64,000 nt of DNA from Methylococcus sp. EFPC2 (GCF_016925495.1 NZ_CP070491.1:1736001-1800000), one strand, 5' to 3'. Shown: positions 1 through 9,531, counted from the first letter of the stretch. Numbers and translations are program-made. Notes: generated by a model from the sequence alone, not told the origin.

Positions 1-502
1 TTCCGGCAATAAAAGAACCACCCGGCCCCCATACGCGGTAACCGCCGCCGGTCAAAACGGTAAAAATCCCCCCCTTCACGCCATAAAATCCCAAGGACAA
101 CGCAATAACCCATAGCATGGTCTCCAGACGCCATCGGGTATTCATCACCATCATGGTAACCACCGTCATCAACTGGATTTTCCATACCTTATTCCACTGA
201 GCCCAGGCCGATCCGGTATTAACCGCAAAAACCGTCGTCACAAACATCCAGACCACGAATATCACAAGAATTACAGTGACTGGCGACCATGGAATCTTCT
301 TGGGTTCCTTCCAGATCAGCAATCCCCCTAGAATAGCCAAGGCGACCAACATGGCAAATGGGAAATCATGGGCGAACCCCCAAGACAGCTTGTGTGGATT
401 CATATAAGAAAGCCAACACCACAGCAGGATGCCGATGTCGGGCCTAAATACGATTCTAGGCAGCAGCCCGAAGACAATAACGGAAACGAATATATCTCGC
501 AT
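1..502 (-). CDS. Exosortase-A-associated O-glycosylation ligase-like membrane protein (partial)
   Basis: Partial at the left edge: the frame opens with ATG at 502 on the reverse strand and runs out of the window after 167 codons without a stop. The product is very hydrophobic with at least four membrane segments. Its N-terminus (MRDIFVSVIVFGLLP, then MNPHKLSWGFAHDFPF) fits the pattern I know for the Wzy/WaaL-like O-glycosylation ligase that accompanies exosortase A in PEP-CTERM loci. Such proteins are thought to polymerise or transfer glycan at the periplasmic face. On the same strand it lies downstream of an acyltransferase and a glycosyltransferase, which suits surface glycan assembly. The family call is from memory of the motif pattern; the alternative is a generic O-antigen ligase. 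Confidence 0.75.
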   Translation of the reverse strand, partial: MRDIFVSVIVFGLLPRIVFRPDIGILLWCWLSYMNPHKLSWGFAHDFPFAMLVALAILGGLLIWKEPKKIPWSPVTVILVIFVVWMFVTTVFAVNTGSAWAQWNKVWKIQLMTVVTMMVMNTRWRLETMLWVIALSLGFYGVKGGIFTVLTGGGYRVWGPGGSFIAG

Positions 503-691
503 GACCCTTTTACTCTTGCTCGCCCATCCAAATAGGTTGTCGACGGAATAGATTTGCAGACAAAAAACCGGAACGCCCACATGAACCGTTAAATTCGGCT
601 AACATTCCTCGCAAAAAATACACAAGCAAACCCGCACGATACCAAGCATAACATGCCACGCAATAAGGATTGCCGTTATTATCGATAGATT

Positions 692-1738
692 TTATGTCAG
701 TTTCAGCACAAGCTTCTTGTAAAACGGCTTTTGCTGCTCAACAATCAGCGAAAGCACACCGACCCAAAACATCGTGATAATCATAACAACCTGCCAGGAC
801 TTAAAGTAGCAGAAAACAAACACGAGCAAAGGGTAATGAAATAGATACAAAGAAAACGTAAACGACGCGAAAATCCTTATTGGCTTTTCAAAAAAAACAA
901 ACAATACGCCAACACTTTCCCGCATCATAAACAAGCCGGCAAAGAGCGCCATAAACAACAAAGATAAAACATAATCGGCCACAAACCTTTTGCTCCAGCC
1001 TAAAATCTCATTGGATGCGTCGACCCCGCCCCAAAAACCGGAAGATTCAATGAATATATAATCGTCTATATTTTTATATCTAATTACGGCATACAGCGCC
1101 AGCGACGCCATGGTAACAATCAACCCCAATACAAAGCTCTTAACCAATCGGCCGTGCCACCTGAAACACCATACGCCCAACAACCATATAGGCATCAACA
1201 AGGCAATTTTAACCCCAGCCACGGCCGCGACCAATAATAGCGCCAAGGCTCGTTTCAATCCGCTGAGATAAAAAACAACCCCGTAGGCAACGTAATACCA
1301 AACCTCATAGCTGACGGACCAATAGGGGCCATTGGTAGGAACCGACACTGTCGAAAGGAACGAATTGTTCAAAAAAAATGCGCTTACACCCAATACCCGC
1401 CACCAGTCATGGATCACATACTGATCGTAATAATCAGGATTAAATTCATGACCGATCCATATAAGCGCAAACACCAGCAGCAACGAAGCAACTGAAACCG
1501 GCAGTATTCGTGCAACCCTGGCAGCGACATACTCTCTTAATGTTACCTCTTTATTGGTCGTAACATATGCGATAACAAAACCGGATAACATGAAGAAAAA
1601 AATGACTGCATCATGTCCAAAGGAGGCAAGAAAGGACAAACTCTTAACGTCAAGCACTTGCTCAACATGGCTGATAAACACCAAAACCGCGGCCAAAAAT
1701 CTAGCCAAATCCAGAAATATGGAAATACTTCTTTCCAT
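692..1738 (-). CDS. Acyltransferase family 3 (OafA/YrhL-like) membrane protein
   Basis: About 348 residues with roughly ten membrane segments. The start has the signature of acyltransferase-3 proteins: a first helix LDLARFLAAVLVFISH whose terminal His is the usual catalytic or acyl-handling residue. These integral inner-membrane enzymes move acetyl or other acyl groups onto polysaccharides or lipids, so the likely role is O-acylation of a surface glycan. I chose ATG 1738 because a GAGG stands five bases before it; the frame stays open to ATG 1831, but that extra 31-residue stretch is polar and unlike the family. The gene lies between the upstream glycosyltransferase (2129-3346) and the ligase-like gene at 1-502, all on the reverse strand. 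Confidence 0.85.
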   Translation of the reverse strand: MERSISIFLDLARFLAAVLVFISHVEQVLDVKSLSFLASFGHDAVIFFFMLSGFVIAYVTTNKEVTLREYVAARVARILPVSVASLLLVFALIWIGHEFNPDYYDQYVIHDWWRVLGVSAFFLNNSFLSTVSVPTNGPYWSVSYEVWYYVAYGVVFYLSGLKRALALLLVAAVAGVKIALLMPIWLLGVWCFRWHGRLVKSFVLGLIVTMASLALYAVIRYKNIDDYIFIESSGFWGGVDASNEILGWSKRFVADYVLSLLFMALFAGLFMMRESVGVLFVFFEKPIRIFASFTFSLYLFHYPLLVFVFCYFKSWQVVMIITMFWVGVLSLIVEQQKPFYKKLVLKLT

Positions 1739-2128
1739 CCGAGCCTCGCGAGCATTTTTTGTAGTCAATAGAAACATCCCATCGGGGCCATTGGACGGGC
1801 CTATGGGCTGCCATGTTCGCTTACTTAGCATCCATAAGGCTTTTGCAAAGTGAAAAACATAGGTCAGCCGAGGAGCGGCTAGACCGGCATGCTTTCATGT
1901 CCCCCGGAAAGCCCAGGGCGGAGCGTAACACCGAAGGCTGGTGCGATAGCGCCGTCCGTAAGTGATCTGCAAGACAATCCCGAAAGACCGGCAAGTCATC
2001 TCGGCGCGACGTTAGGCGATGGAGGGACGGCCGGGCGGGGCGCCGTAGGCAATCACTGTCCCGCAAAATGCGGCCGAGCGGCGTCGTGAACGCCGTTAGG
2101 CATGGCACTTTCGTGGGACACGCTTGCT
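1739..2128. other. Intergenic tract with REP-like inverted sequences
   Basis: No convincing gene. The tract is GC-rich and contains short self-complementary pieces, including GCACTTTCGTGGGAC at 2105-2119 with a degenerate partner GTCCCGCAAAATGC at 2058-2071. The same 15-base arm occurs again at 45538-45552, so this is probably a decayed dispersed palindromic element. Confidence 0.5.
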
Positions 2129-3346
2129 TCATCGACCGCCGCGTTCCGTCATAAGACGGTACTCCGCACACAACTCGTCGACCCTTTTTTCCCAGCCATT
2201 GGCCTTGGCATGGCCAACAATTGCGTTTCGATCCCAGTCCATGGCCAACGCCTCCACCATCGCCTGCGATAGCGCGTGTTCGTCTCCATAAGGCACCACC
2301 GTACCCAGACGCCCATCGCAGACAACCTCCCTATTTCCGCCGACATCCGTGGTCACCACCGGCAAGCCGCAGGCCATCGCTTCGAGAAAAACATTGGCCC
2401 AGCCTTCGTTTGCGGTCGCCAGCACAAACACATCGGATGCGGACAAAGGTAGCCGCAATTGATCCGAGGGCAATGCCCCCAAAAAGCGGACATGGTCCTG
2501 CAATCCCAACTCAACAACCTGCGCCCGTAGGACAGCGCTCATATCGCCCTCCGGCGAGCCGCCTCCGACCACCAGATAAATCAGTTCCGGGTACCGTTGG
2601 ACCAGTTGGGGCAGGATCGCAATCACCCGGTGGAAGCCTTTGCGCGGCACCAGACCGCCAACCGAGATCAGCACCTTGGCATTTTCCGGAATATTCAGTT
2701 CTCGGCGGGCCTCTTGCCTGCCCACGGGAAAAAACTTCTCGCAATCGACACCATTGCCCACCACTTTTATTTTTTCGGCGGGTATACCGAGCGTCACGGC
2801 ATGACGTTTGAGGGAGTCTGATACGGAAAATAATCGTGGTGCGGAATGCATGGCCTGAATCATACGCTCGCGACGCCCCGGAAAACGGGCCAGAGGAATC
2901 TCCGTGCCACGCACGGTGATGGTGACGGGAACAGAAAACCAGCGGCCCAGCAAAGTGGCGGCATAGCCGTCCGGATAGGCGAAATGGGCGTCGATCACCT
3001 GAAAATCGAAGCGGCGCTTAAGCCGTCGCAGCGTCAGATAACTGGACGCAGCCAAAAAGAAACCGTCCCACGACTTGAACAAGCCCGGTACGGAGAAAAA
3101 ACGGGGGTGGAAGACCTCTATGCCGTTCTGGACTTCAAATCTCGGAACATTCGGTCGGAAGCCGGGCCGCCAGATGCGGAGCGCACCCTGAAAGGGAAAC
3201 CACGGCACCGGGGAAACCACCGCCAGGGGATAGCGCTCAGCCACCCGGAACATGCGTTCACGGATGAACACCCCGGCATTCGGTTGCGAGGCATTCGGAA
3301 ACAAGCTTGAAAAAACCAGCAGGCGCGGCAAATTGTCGTCCTTCAT
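2129..3346 (-). CDS. Family 4 glycosyltransferase (GT-B fold)
   Basis: 405 residues, the normal length for GT4 enzymes. The N-terminal half has LPRLLVFSSLFPN followed by the GxFIRER element seen in many GT4 proteins. The C-terminal half has ISVGGLVPRKGFH, a nucleotide-sugar-binding region, and the E-x7-E motif in EGWANVFLEAMACGLPVV. Such cytoplasmic enzymes add a sugar from a nucleotide donor to a lipid-linked glycan. It is the first gene of the reverse-strand group that continues into the acyltransferase and the exosortase-type ligase, so a glycan made for PEP-CTERM proteins or for the exopolysaccharide is likely. Donor and acceptor cannot be read from the sequence. The ribosome-binding site before ATG 3346 is weak. 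Confidence 0.85.
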   Translation of the reverse strand: MKDDNLPRLLVFSSLFPNASQPNAGVFIRERMFRVAERYPLAVVSPVPWFPFQGALRIWRPGFRPNVPRFEVQNGIEVFHPRFFSVPGLFKSWDGFFLAASSYLTLRRLKRRFDFQVIDAHFAYPDGYAATLLGRWFSVPVTITVRGTEIPLARFPGRRERMIQAMHSAPRLFSVSDSLKRHAVTLGIPAEKIKVVGNGVDCEKFFPVGRQEARRELNIPENAKVLISVGGLVPRKGFHRVIAILPQLVQRYPELIYLVVGGGSPEGDMSAVLRAQVVELGLQDHVRFLGALPSDQLRLPLSASDVFVLATANEGWANVFLEAMACGLPVVTTDVGGNREVVCDGRLGTVVPYGDEHALSQAMVEALAMDWDRNAIVGHAKANGWEKRVDELCAEYRLMTERGGR

Positions 3347-3774
3347 TGCACACTCGGCGAGCCAAACAAACCGCGGAGAATACCCGATGCGCGGGACTTG
3401 AAAAACACAATGCCGACAACGCCGCGCTGACGTCGGGCCAAGCCGCCCTATTCATAATCGCGCCTCGTCACGAAATCATGACGCTCAGGCCGCACTCGCG
3501 GCAATGGCAGTGACATCTAGCGTACACCAGCCGGGCTTCTCGCTCGGCATCCTGAGTAAGCCGCTACCTCTACTCGCCGAGCGACTTGTAGCATCAGCAA
3601 ACGCGGCCGACTCGCCGGAGCGCGTAGCGGTCGCCGGCGATATTAATCCCATCCTCATCGAATCTTAATCTTCTCCCCAAGCCTCCCCTCATTTTCGGCT
3701 CTTAAGCTAGTGCCCAACGATCCCCCCACCCTTTTCGGGGGGCGACCGCACACTCGATTAATGAGGGTAAAAAG
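3347..3774. other. Divergent intergenic region upstream of the exopolysaccharide locus
   Basis: No gene seen. It separates the reverse-strand glycosyltransferase from the forward exopolysaccharide operon and must hold both promoters, but I see no convincing -35/-10 or -24/-12 pair. The most evident structure is a G/C hairpin at 3722-3742 about 30 bases before the first start codon. Confidence 0.5.
3722..3742 (+). promoter_or_regulatory. Leader hairpin before the exopolysaccharide operon
   Basis: Six C's (3722-3727), a nine-base loop ACCCTTTTC and six G's (3737-3742) make a perfect stem 32 bases upstream of ATG 3775. There is no T-run after it, so it is not an obvious terminator; it may shape the 5' leader of the operon mRNA. 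Confidence 0.4.
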
Positions 3775-5202
3775 ATGCCGATCGGCTTCGGACACTTATT
3801 CAGACAAGGCCTGTTCAGGCGCTATGGTCACACGACCATCGTGCTGCTGCGCCTGCTCGACGTCGCCTTGCTCTTCGCCGGCGGCTGGGCGGCTTATTTC
3901 CTCTGGCTGGAACACTGGAACATCGACGAGGACTACCGCGTGGCCCTGGCCGTGGGCCTGCTGGCGGCCATCATCCTGTTCGAGATCACCGGCGTCTACC
4001 GGCCCTGGCGCGGCAGTCTGCGCGGCGATATCGGCCGCCTGCTGCGCGCCTGGACGTTCGCCCTGCTCGCCGTCGTCGGCGTGGTGGCGATCGTCCGCTC
4101 GCAGATCTGGTTCGGTTCCAGCTACCGCTGGATCGCCACCTGGGGCGTGCTGGGACTGACCGCGATGGCGGGCGCCCGTTTGATCCTCGCCGCCGTCCTG
4201 CGCCGGGCGCGGGCGCTGGGCTGGTTCCAGGGCCGCATCCTCATGGTCGGGCTCAATCCCATGGCCATCGCTTCGGTAAAGCAACTCGACGACAGCCCCT
4301 GGGCCGGCCTGCAGGTCATCGGTTATCTGGACGACCGCGCAGAACCGCGCTTCACGGCCGAAGGCGCTAGCCTGCCCAGGTTGGGCAGCCTGAACGAGGT
4401 CGCCGAGATCGTGGCGCGCGAATCGGTCGACGAAGTCTGGGTGGCCTTTCCCTTCCGCGGCGAGGCGCGCGCCGAACAGGTGCTGCACGCCTTGCGCCAT
4501 CTGCCGGTGAGCATACGCCTGGTGATCGACTGCTTCGCCTTCCGCATGAGCAAGTTCCTCAACCTCAACGAAGTGGCCGGCATCCCCACCCTGGACATCT
4601 CGGTTTCGCCTCTGCACGGCATCAACCGCTACATCAAGGAATTCGAGGACCGCAGCCTGGCCCTGCTGGCCTTGTTGCTGGCCAGCCCGCTGATGGGGCT
4701 GATCGCCCTGGGCGTGAAGCTGAGTTCGCCGGGCCCCGTGTTCTACCGCCAGGTGCGCGTGGGCTGGAACAACCGCCCCTTCACCATGCTCAAGTTCCGC
4801 TCCATGCCGGTGAACACCGAAGCCCAATCCGGCCCGGTGTGGGCCAAGCCGGGCGAGAACCGCGCCACGCCTTTCGGTTCCTTCCTACGCAAGTCCAGCC
4901 TGGACGAACTGCCCCAGCTCATCAACGTGCTGCGCGGCGACATGTCCCTGGTCGGACCGCGCCCGGAGCGCCCGGATTTCGTCGAAGTGTTCAAGGACCA
5001 GGTCCCGCAGTACATGAAAAAGCATCTGGTGAAGGCCGGCATCACCGGCTGGGCCCAGGTGAACGGCTGGCGCGGCGACACCGACCTAAACCGCCGCATC
5101 GAACACGACCTTTACTACATCCAGAACTGGTCTCTGTGGTTCGACCTGGAGATCGCCCTGCGCACCGTGGTCCACGGTTTCGTCAACAAGAACGCCTACT
5201 GA
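3775..5202 (+). CDS. Undecaprenyl-phosphate phosphoglycosyltransferase that initiates exopolysaccharide synthesis
   Basis: 475 residues, the length of WcaJ/GumD/CpsE-type polyisoprenyl-phosphate hexose-1-phosphate transferases. Four membrane segments come first (about residues 20-130), then a soluble Rossmann-like region (RILMVGLNPMAIASV onward). The membrane-attached catalytic domain starts near residue 281 with a further hydrophobic helix and carries the family hallmarks KFRSM, SSLDELPQLINVLRGDMSLV and GPRPERP. The reaction places the first sugar phosphate on undecaprenyl phosphate at the inner membrane. It opens the forward operon with a good ribosome-binding site (GAGGG nine bases before ATG), and the export lipoprotein follows after only 12 bases. 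The exact sugar (glucose or galactose) is not determinable. Confidence 0.93.
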   Translation: MPIGFGHLFRQGLFRRYGHTTIVLLRLLDVALLFAGGWAAYFLWLEHWNIDEDYRVALAVGLLAAIILFEITGVYRPWRGSLRGDIGRLLRAWTFALLAVVGVVAIVRSQIWFGSSYRWIATWGVLGLTAMAGARLILAAVLRRARALGWFQGRILMVGLNPMAIASVKQLDDSPWAGLQVIGYLDDRAEPRFTAEGASLPRLGSLNEVAEIVARESVDEVWVAFPFRGEARAEQVLHALRHLPVSIRLVIDCFAFRMSKFLNLNEVAGIPTLDISVSPLHGINRYIKEFEDRSLALLALLLASPLMGLIALGVKLSSPGPVFYRQVRVGWNNRPFTMLKFRSMPVNTEAQSGPVWAKPGENRATPFGSFLRKSSLDELPQLINVLRGDMSLVGPRPERPDFVEVFKDQVPQYMKKHLVKAGITGWAQVNGWRGDTDLNRRIEHDLYYIQNWSLWFDLEIALRTVVHGFVNKNAY

Positions 5203-5214
5203 GGAAACAAGATC

Positions 5215-6321
5215 ATGAACGACTCCATCCGCAAACTGGTGCTGGTCTTGCTGCTGCTGACGCTGGCCGGCTGCGCCCTGTCCCCCGGCATGAAGCGCAG
5301 CGACGAAAACCTGTCCGACCTGGAACTTCCGCTCATGAAGGACGGCAAGCTGACGACCGGCAAAGTCAAGGTGACGCCGGTCACCGCGCAACTGATCGTC
5401 GAGCGCGAGAGCGCGACCAAGCAGGCGATCCAGATACCCAAGCCGGAATCCGCGTCCGACAGCTACCGCATCGGGCCGCGCGACCGCTTGTTGATCACCG
5501 TCTGGGAGCACCCCGAACTCAACGATCCGGGCGCCGAAAAAATCCAGCCCGAACAGGCCGGCAAGGTGGTGCAGGACGACGGCACGGTCTACTACCCCTA
5601 CATCGGCAACATCCCGGTGGGCGGGAAAACGGTGCCCGAGGCGCGCGAGCTGCTGACATCCGAGCTTTCCAAGTATTTCAAGAAGGTGAAGCTGGACGTA
5701 CGCGTCATCGCCTATCTCGCCCACCGGGTCTACGTGGTCGGTGAGGTCAAGAACCCCGGCATCCAGTCCATGGTGGACACCCCCCTGACGGTGGGAGAAG
5801 CCATCAGCCGCGCCGGCGGCTCCACGCTGGAAGCCGATCTGAGCCACGTGACCCTGTCGCGCGAGGGCAAGACCTATCCGTTGGACCTGCTGGCCCTGTA
5901 CGAGCAGGGCCACGGCGGGGAAGACGTCTATCTCAAGGACGGCGACGTGCTCAACCTGCCGGACCGCCGCCAGAACCGGGTCTTCATGATGGGCGAAGTG
6001 CAGAAGCAACAGGCCCTGCAGATCAACAAGGGCCGCATGACCCTGGCCGAAGCGCTGTCCGATGCCAGCGGCGTCAACTTCGACACGTCCAACCCGGAAG
6101 ACATCTACGTGATCCGCGCCGCCCAGGCCACCCCGGAGATCTTCCATCTGAACAGCGATTCGCCCGACGCCATGGTCCTGGCCGACCGCTTCGCCCTGCA
6201 GCCGCATGACGTGGTCTATGTCGGCACCGCCGGCGTCACCCGCTGGTCGCGCGCCATGAACCAGTTGATCCCTTCCACCCTGGGGCAATTCATGACCCGC
6301 GGCGCGTTTTACGGCATGTGA
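5215..6321 (+). CDS. Wza-like outer-membrane polysaccharide export lipoprotein
   Basis: 368 residues. A lipoprotein signal ends in LAGC with the modified Cys at residue 20, so the protein is anchored in the outer membrane. A polysaccharide export domain follows (YRIGPRDRLLITVWEHPEL, about residues 83-190), with YYPYIGNIPVGGKTV typical of the Poly_export fold. Two SLBB-type segments follow (VYVVGEVKNPGIQ and VFMMGEVQKQQALQ). Wza-type proteins form the octameric channel through which capsule or exopolysaccharide leaves the cell, working with the tyrosine autokinase encoded next. It sits 12 bases behind the initiating transferase. GumB/EpsA-type proteins are shorter; this length is closer to Wza. 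Confidence 0.93.
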   Translation: MNDSIRKLVLVLLLLTLAGCALSPGMKRSDENLSDLELPLMKDGKLTTGKVKVTPVTAQLIVERESATKQAIQIPKPESASDSYRIGPRDRLLITVWEHPELNDPGAEKIQPEQAGKVVQDDGTVYYPYIGNIPVGGKTVPEARELLTSELSKYFKKVKLDVRVIAYLAHRVYVVGEVKNPGIQSMVDTPLTVGEAISRAGGSTLEADLSHVTLSREGKTYPLDLLALYEQGHGGEDVYLKDGDVLNLPDRRQNRVFMMGEVQKQQALQINKGRMTLAEALSDASGVNFDTSNPEDIYVIRAAQATPEIFHLNSDSPDAMVLADRFALQPHDVVYVGTAGVTRWSRAMNQLIPSTLGQFMTRGAFYGM

Positions 6322-6570
6322 ATCTCCCGCTCCCTCTAGGAGAGGGCAGGGGTGAGCATGTAGGGCGGATGCCCGGCCGGGCGATCCGCCTATCGTGGGG
6401 CGGAACCCGAAAGAGCCGGTTCCGCCCTACGCCTTGAACCGAATGACGAACACATCTCTCTCCCTGGGAGAGGGCTAGAGCGCGGACCGGTGTTGTGGCT
6501 CCCACTCCACATCGCGCATCGGCCCGTGCACTGGTCCCTGTCCCAGGGAGAGAGAAAACCGAGTAAAGAT
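6322..6570. repeat. Palindrome-rich spacer between export lipoprotein and autokinase genes
   Basis: A mosaic of short inverted repeats. TAGGGCGGA (6361-6369) pairs with TCCGCCCTA (6421-6429). Inside this, GGCGGAT/ATCCGCC (6364-6390) and GGGCGGAACC/GGTTCCGCCC (about 6397-6427) form two separate stems. Further copies of a CTCTCCCTGGGAGAGGG motif lie near 6457-6477 and 6537-6555. This resembles REP/BIME clusters inserted inside the operon; no T-run terminator is present. Confidence 0.6.
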
Positions 6571-8838
6571 ATGAACAGCCCGAAAGCCATCAGTCTCGAA
6601 CCCCGCAACAGCGGTTTATTGATCGAACACGACGTCATCCCGGCCCAGGTGGTCAGGGACGAACCCGGCGTCAGCATCCGGGATTACCTGGATCTGCTGT
6701 GGGAAGGCCGCAGGACGCTGGGCCTGGCCGCGGGCACATTCGCCGGCACCGCCCTGCTCTATTTGCTGCTGGCCCCGCCGACCTACAAGGCCGACGCCCT
6801 GCTGCGCATCGACAAGAACAAGGCCTTGCTCACCGCGCCGCTACGCAGCGAAAACAACAAAGCGCCCGCCGAAGCCGAAAACCCCCGGGCGGCACGCGAG
6901 GCGGAAATCCTGCGTTCCCGCTCGGTGCTGGGCAAGGTGGTGCAAAGCCTCAATCTGTCGGTGGAAGCCGAGCCGGTCCATTTCCCGCTGCTGGGCGAAC
7001 TGCTCGCCCGTCGTCACGACGCCCGCGACGGCGTGGCCGGTGCGTGGTGGGGCTTCGGCCGCTGGGCCTGGGGCGGTGAGAAGCTCAAGATCGGCGAATT
7101 CGTCGTACCGGACCGTTACTACGGCAAGGAATTCACCCTGACGGTGCTCGAAGGCCAACGCTACGAATTGAGCGATCCAGACGGCGAGACCTTGCTGGAA
7201 GGCCAGTTGGGCCAGGCGGGCAAGGCCGAGCTCAAGAACCAGGAGCCGCTGTCCATCCGCATCGACGAACTCAAGGCCCGTCCCGGCGAGCGTTTCGTCC
7301 TGAGCCGGCAGTCCCAGCTCACCACCATCGACAACCTCAAGAAAGCCTTCAGCGTGAAGGAAGCCTCCAAGGATACCGACATCCTCAATGTCGAGTTGAA
7401 AGGCCGCGATCCCCAGCAACTGGCCCAGTCGGTCAACGACATTGCCAACACCTACGTGCAGGCCACGGTGAACTGGGAATCGGCCGAAGCCGGCCAGAAG
7501 CTGGCATTCCTGGAAAACCAGCTGCCGGTGATCAAGGATCGCCTGGAAAAATCCGAAGCGGCCCTGAGCGCATTCCGCGAGAAGCACGGCGCGGTGGACA
7601 TCTCCACCGAGGCCGAAGTGCTGCTCAAGCAATCCGCCGAGATGGAAACCATAGGCATACAGCTCAAGCAGAAATTCGAGGCGCAGAACCAATACCTGGA
7701 AGGCGCCCATCCTGAAATGATCGCCACCAAGGCACAGATCGCCCGTGTGGAAAAGAAGCTGGCCGACATCAACCGCCGCATCAAAGACTTGCCGCACACC
7801 CAGCAGAACATGGTGAGCCTGTCACGCGACGTGCAGGTCAACACCGAGCTCTACACCCAGCTGCTCAACAGCGCGCAGGAACAGAAAGTGGCGGCGGCCG
7901 GCTCCATCGGCAATTCACGCATCGTCGACTATGCGGTGGTGCCCGAGAAGCCCAGCTGGCCCAAACCCTTCATCGTCCTGCCCCTAGCCGTACTCCTGGG
8001 ACTGACCACCGGTGCCGCGTCCCTGTTCATGCGTAACTCCCTGCGCCGGCACGAAAACTACCCAGCCCTGCTGGAGTACAAGGTGGGCTTGCCGCTGTTC
8101 GCCGCCATCCCGCACAGCAAGACCCAGCGCCGCCTGGCCCGGTCGGAAGGCGGCCCGGACAGCCGGACCGCGGTACTGGCGACGCGCGACGGCGACGACA
8201 TCTCGGTGGAGTCGCTGCGCAGCCTGCGCACCACGCTGGAGACCACGCTGGCCAGCCACGAGAGCAAGGTCATCATGATCAGCAGCCCGGCACCGGGCAT
8301 GGGCAAGTCCTTCGTGACGTCCAACCTCGCCAGCCTGCTGGCCAGCATCAAGAAGCGCGTGCTGGTGATCGACGCCGATCTGCGCAACGGCCGACTGAAC
8401 GAGGCTTACGGCACCGAACGCGGTCCCGGCCTGAGCGAGCTGATGGCCGGCGAGGCGGCCTTGGGCGACGTGATCGTCACCCTGCCCCATGCCGGCGTGG
8501 ACTTCATTCCGCGCGGACGCAACATCACCAGCCCGGCCGAGCAACTGGCCCTGGGCGACCTGGAGCACTGGCTGGACGAGATGAAGGCGTTCTACAACCA
8601 CATTCTGATCGACTCCCCGCCCATCCTGGGCGCGACCGACGCGGCCATCATCGGCAAACAGGCCGACGCCACCTTCCTGGTGGTCAAGGAAGGCCGCTAC
8701 ACCGCCCAGGAACTGGAAGTCAGCCACCGCCGCTTCCGCCAGGCCGGCATCAAGGTGCAGGGTTTCATCATGAACGACATGAAGGAAGGATCTTCCTCTT
8801 ACCCGTATTACGGGTATGCGTATCCGAAGACGACTTGA
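6571..8838 (+). CDS. Polysaccharide co-polymerase with tyrosine autokinase domain (Wzc/GumC-CpsD type)
   Basis: 755 residues. An N-terminal Wzz domain begins after DYLDLLWEGRR with a first membrane helix at about residues 49-70. Long coiled-coil periplasmic segments follow, and a second helix lies at about residues 464-490. The C-terminal cytoplasmic kinase has a Walker A (SPAPGMGKSFVTSN, residue ~571), a Walker A' (VLVIDADLRNG, ~597), an IDSPP motif (~681) and a C-terminal tyrosine cluster (YPYYGYAY). In this family, cycles of autophosphorylation on the cluster control chain length and export with Wza. I start at ATG 6571; an upstream in-frame codon at 6490 lies inside the repeat-rich spacer and adds no recognisable sequence. 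No separate phosphatase gene is seen nearby. Confidence 0.93.
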   Translation: MNSPKAISLEPRNSGLLIEHDVIPAQVVRDEPGVSIRDYLDLLWEGRRTLGLAAGTFAGTALLYLLLAPPTYKADALLRIDKNKALLTAPLRSENNKAPAEAENPRAAREAEILRSRSVLGKVVQSLNLSVEAEPVHFPLLGELLARRHDARDGVAGAWWGFGRWAWGGEKLKIGEFVVPDRYYGKEFTLTVLEGQRYELSDPDGETLLEGQLGQAGKAELKNQEPLSIRIDELKARPGERFVLSRQSQLTTIDNLKKAFSVKEASKDTDILNVELKGRDPQQLAQSVNDIANTYVQATVNWESAEAGQKLAFLENQLPVIKDRLEKSEAALSAFREKHGAVDISTEAEVLLKQSAEMETIGIQLKQKFEAQNQYLEGAHPEMIATKAQIARVEKKLADINRRIKDLPHTQQNMVSLSRDVQVNTELYTQLLNSAQEQKVAAAGSIGNSRIVDYAVVPEKPSWPKPFIVLPLAVLLGLTTGAASLFMRNSLRRHENYPALLEYKVGLPLFAAIPHSKTQRRLARSEGGPDSRTAVLATRDGDDISVESLRSLRTTLETTLASHESKVIMISSPAPGMGKSFVTSNLASLLASIKKRVLVIDADLRNGRLNEAYGTERGPGLSELMAGEAALGDVIVTLPHAGVDFIPRGRNITSPAEQLALGDLEHWLDEMKAFYNHILIDSPPILGATDAAIIGKQADATFLVVKEGRYTAQELEVSHRRFRQAGIKVQGFIMNDMKEGSSSYPYYGYAYPKTT

Positions 8839-8889
8839 ATGATGACTTGTGGGAGCGGGCTTCAACCCGCGATTGACGGGAAAACTCGG

Positions 8890-9531
8890 GTGTCGCTGAC
8901 GCGACGGTTTTTGGATCGGGTTCCCGCACCCGAGGGCGGAATACTTTCTTTTGCGTGGCCAAAAGAAAGTATTCAAAGAAAAGGCCGCCCGGTTGCCGCG
9001 AGAGCCCCTGCGCTGCTCCCTTTCGCCGGGGGGCGATCGAAGGGGCCTCCCAGCCCCTCGATCGCCGAGCCGCATCCCTGCTGCTCCCCTTCGGGCGGCC
9101 TTATTCAATCCGCCCGAAGGGCTCAGCCGGCGAAAGCTCCGCTGCTCGGCGCGGCAAACGGGACCAGGAAAGCTGGCTGGCTCTAGGTCTTTGACTTTGC
9201 CCCCCGTTCAGCCGCGCTGAGCATCGCAGCTTGTTCGGCGGATAAACCCGCAGGGGCACGCGAGGGATCGCGTGCGTCGCCCGAGGTACACGGATGTGCC
9301 TTCGGGCGACCCCGCCGAACAAGCGAGAAGCGCAAGGGGCGAGCCGACAGGCGAGCGGGCAAACCCTGGATGGTTTGCCCTGGGCTTGCAAGCGAAGCAG
9401 GACTGCGTAGCGCGGCAAGTCGCGGCTGCCGGGTGCCTTTTCTTTTGGTTACTTTTCTTTGGGCAAGCAAAGAAAAGTAACTCGCCTTCGGGGGCGAAAC
9501 CCCGATTCAAAAACCGTCGCGTCAGCGACAC
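8890..9531 (+). repeat. Dispersed repeat with terminal inverted repeats, copy A
   Basis: A 0.64 kb non-coding unit filling most of the 743-base gap between the autokinase and the polymerase. The left end GTGTCGCTGACGCGACGG reads again, inverted, at the right end (…CCGTCGCGTCAGCGACAC). Just inside each end is a long A/T hairpin: GAATACTTTCTTTT/AAAAGAAAGTATTC at 8939-8974 and GTTACTTTTCTTTG/CAAAGAAAAGTAAC at 9448-9481. The core has no plausible gene, only high-GC open frames. Related copies lie at 12130-12671 and, inverted, at 14735-15332. A half REP unit (GTGGGAGCGGGCTTCA) stands at about 8851-8866. Confidence 0.85.

Noticed and set aside
4839-6288. Long overlapping frames on both strands over the export-lipoprotein gene (forward 4839-5744, reverse 5086-6288)
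   Set aside because: They cross the boundary of two well-supported genes in other phases and have low-complexity Arg/Pro/Gly or Ala/Val composition.
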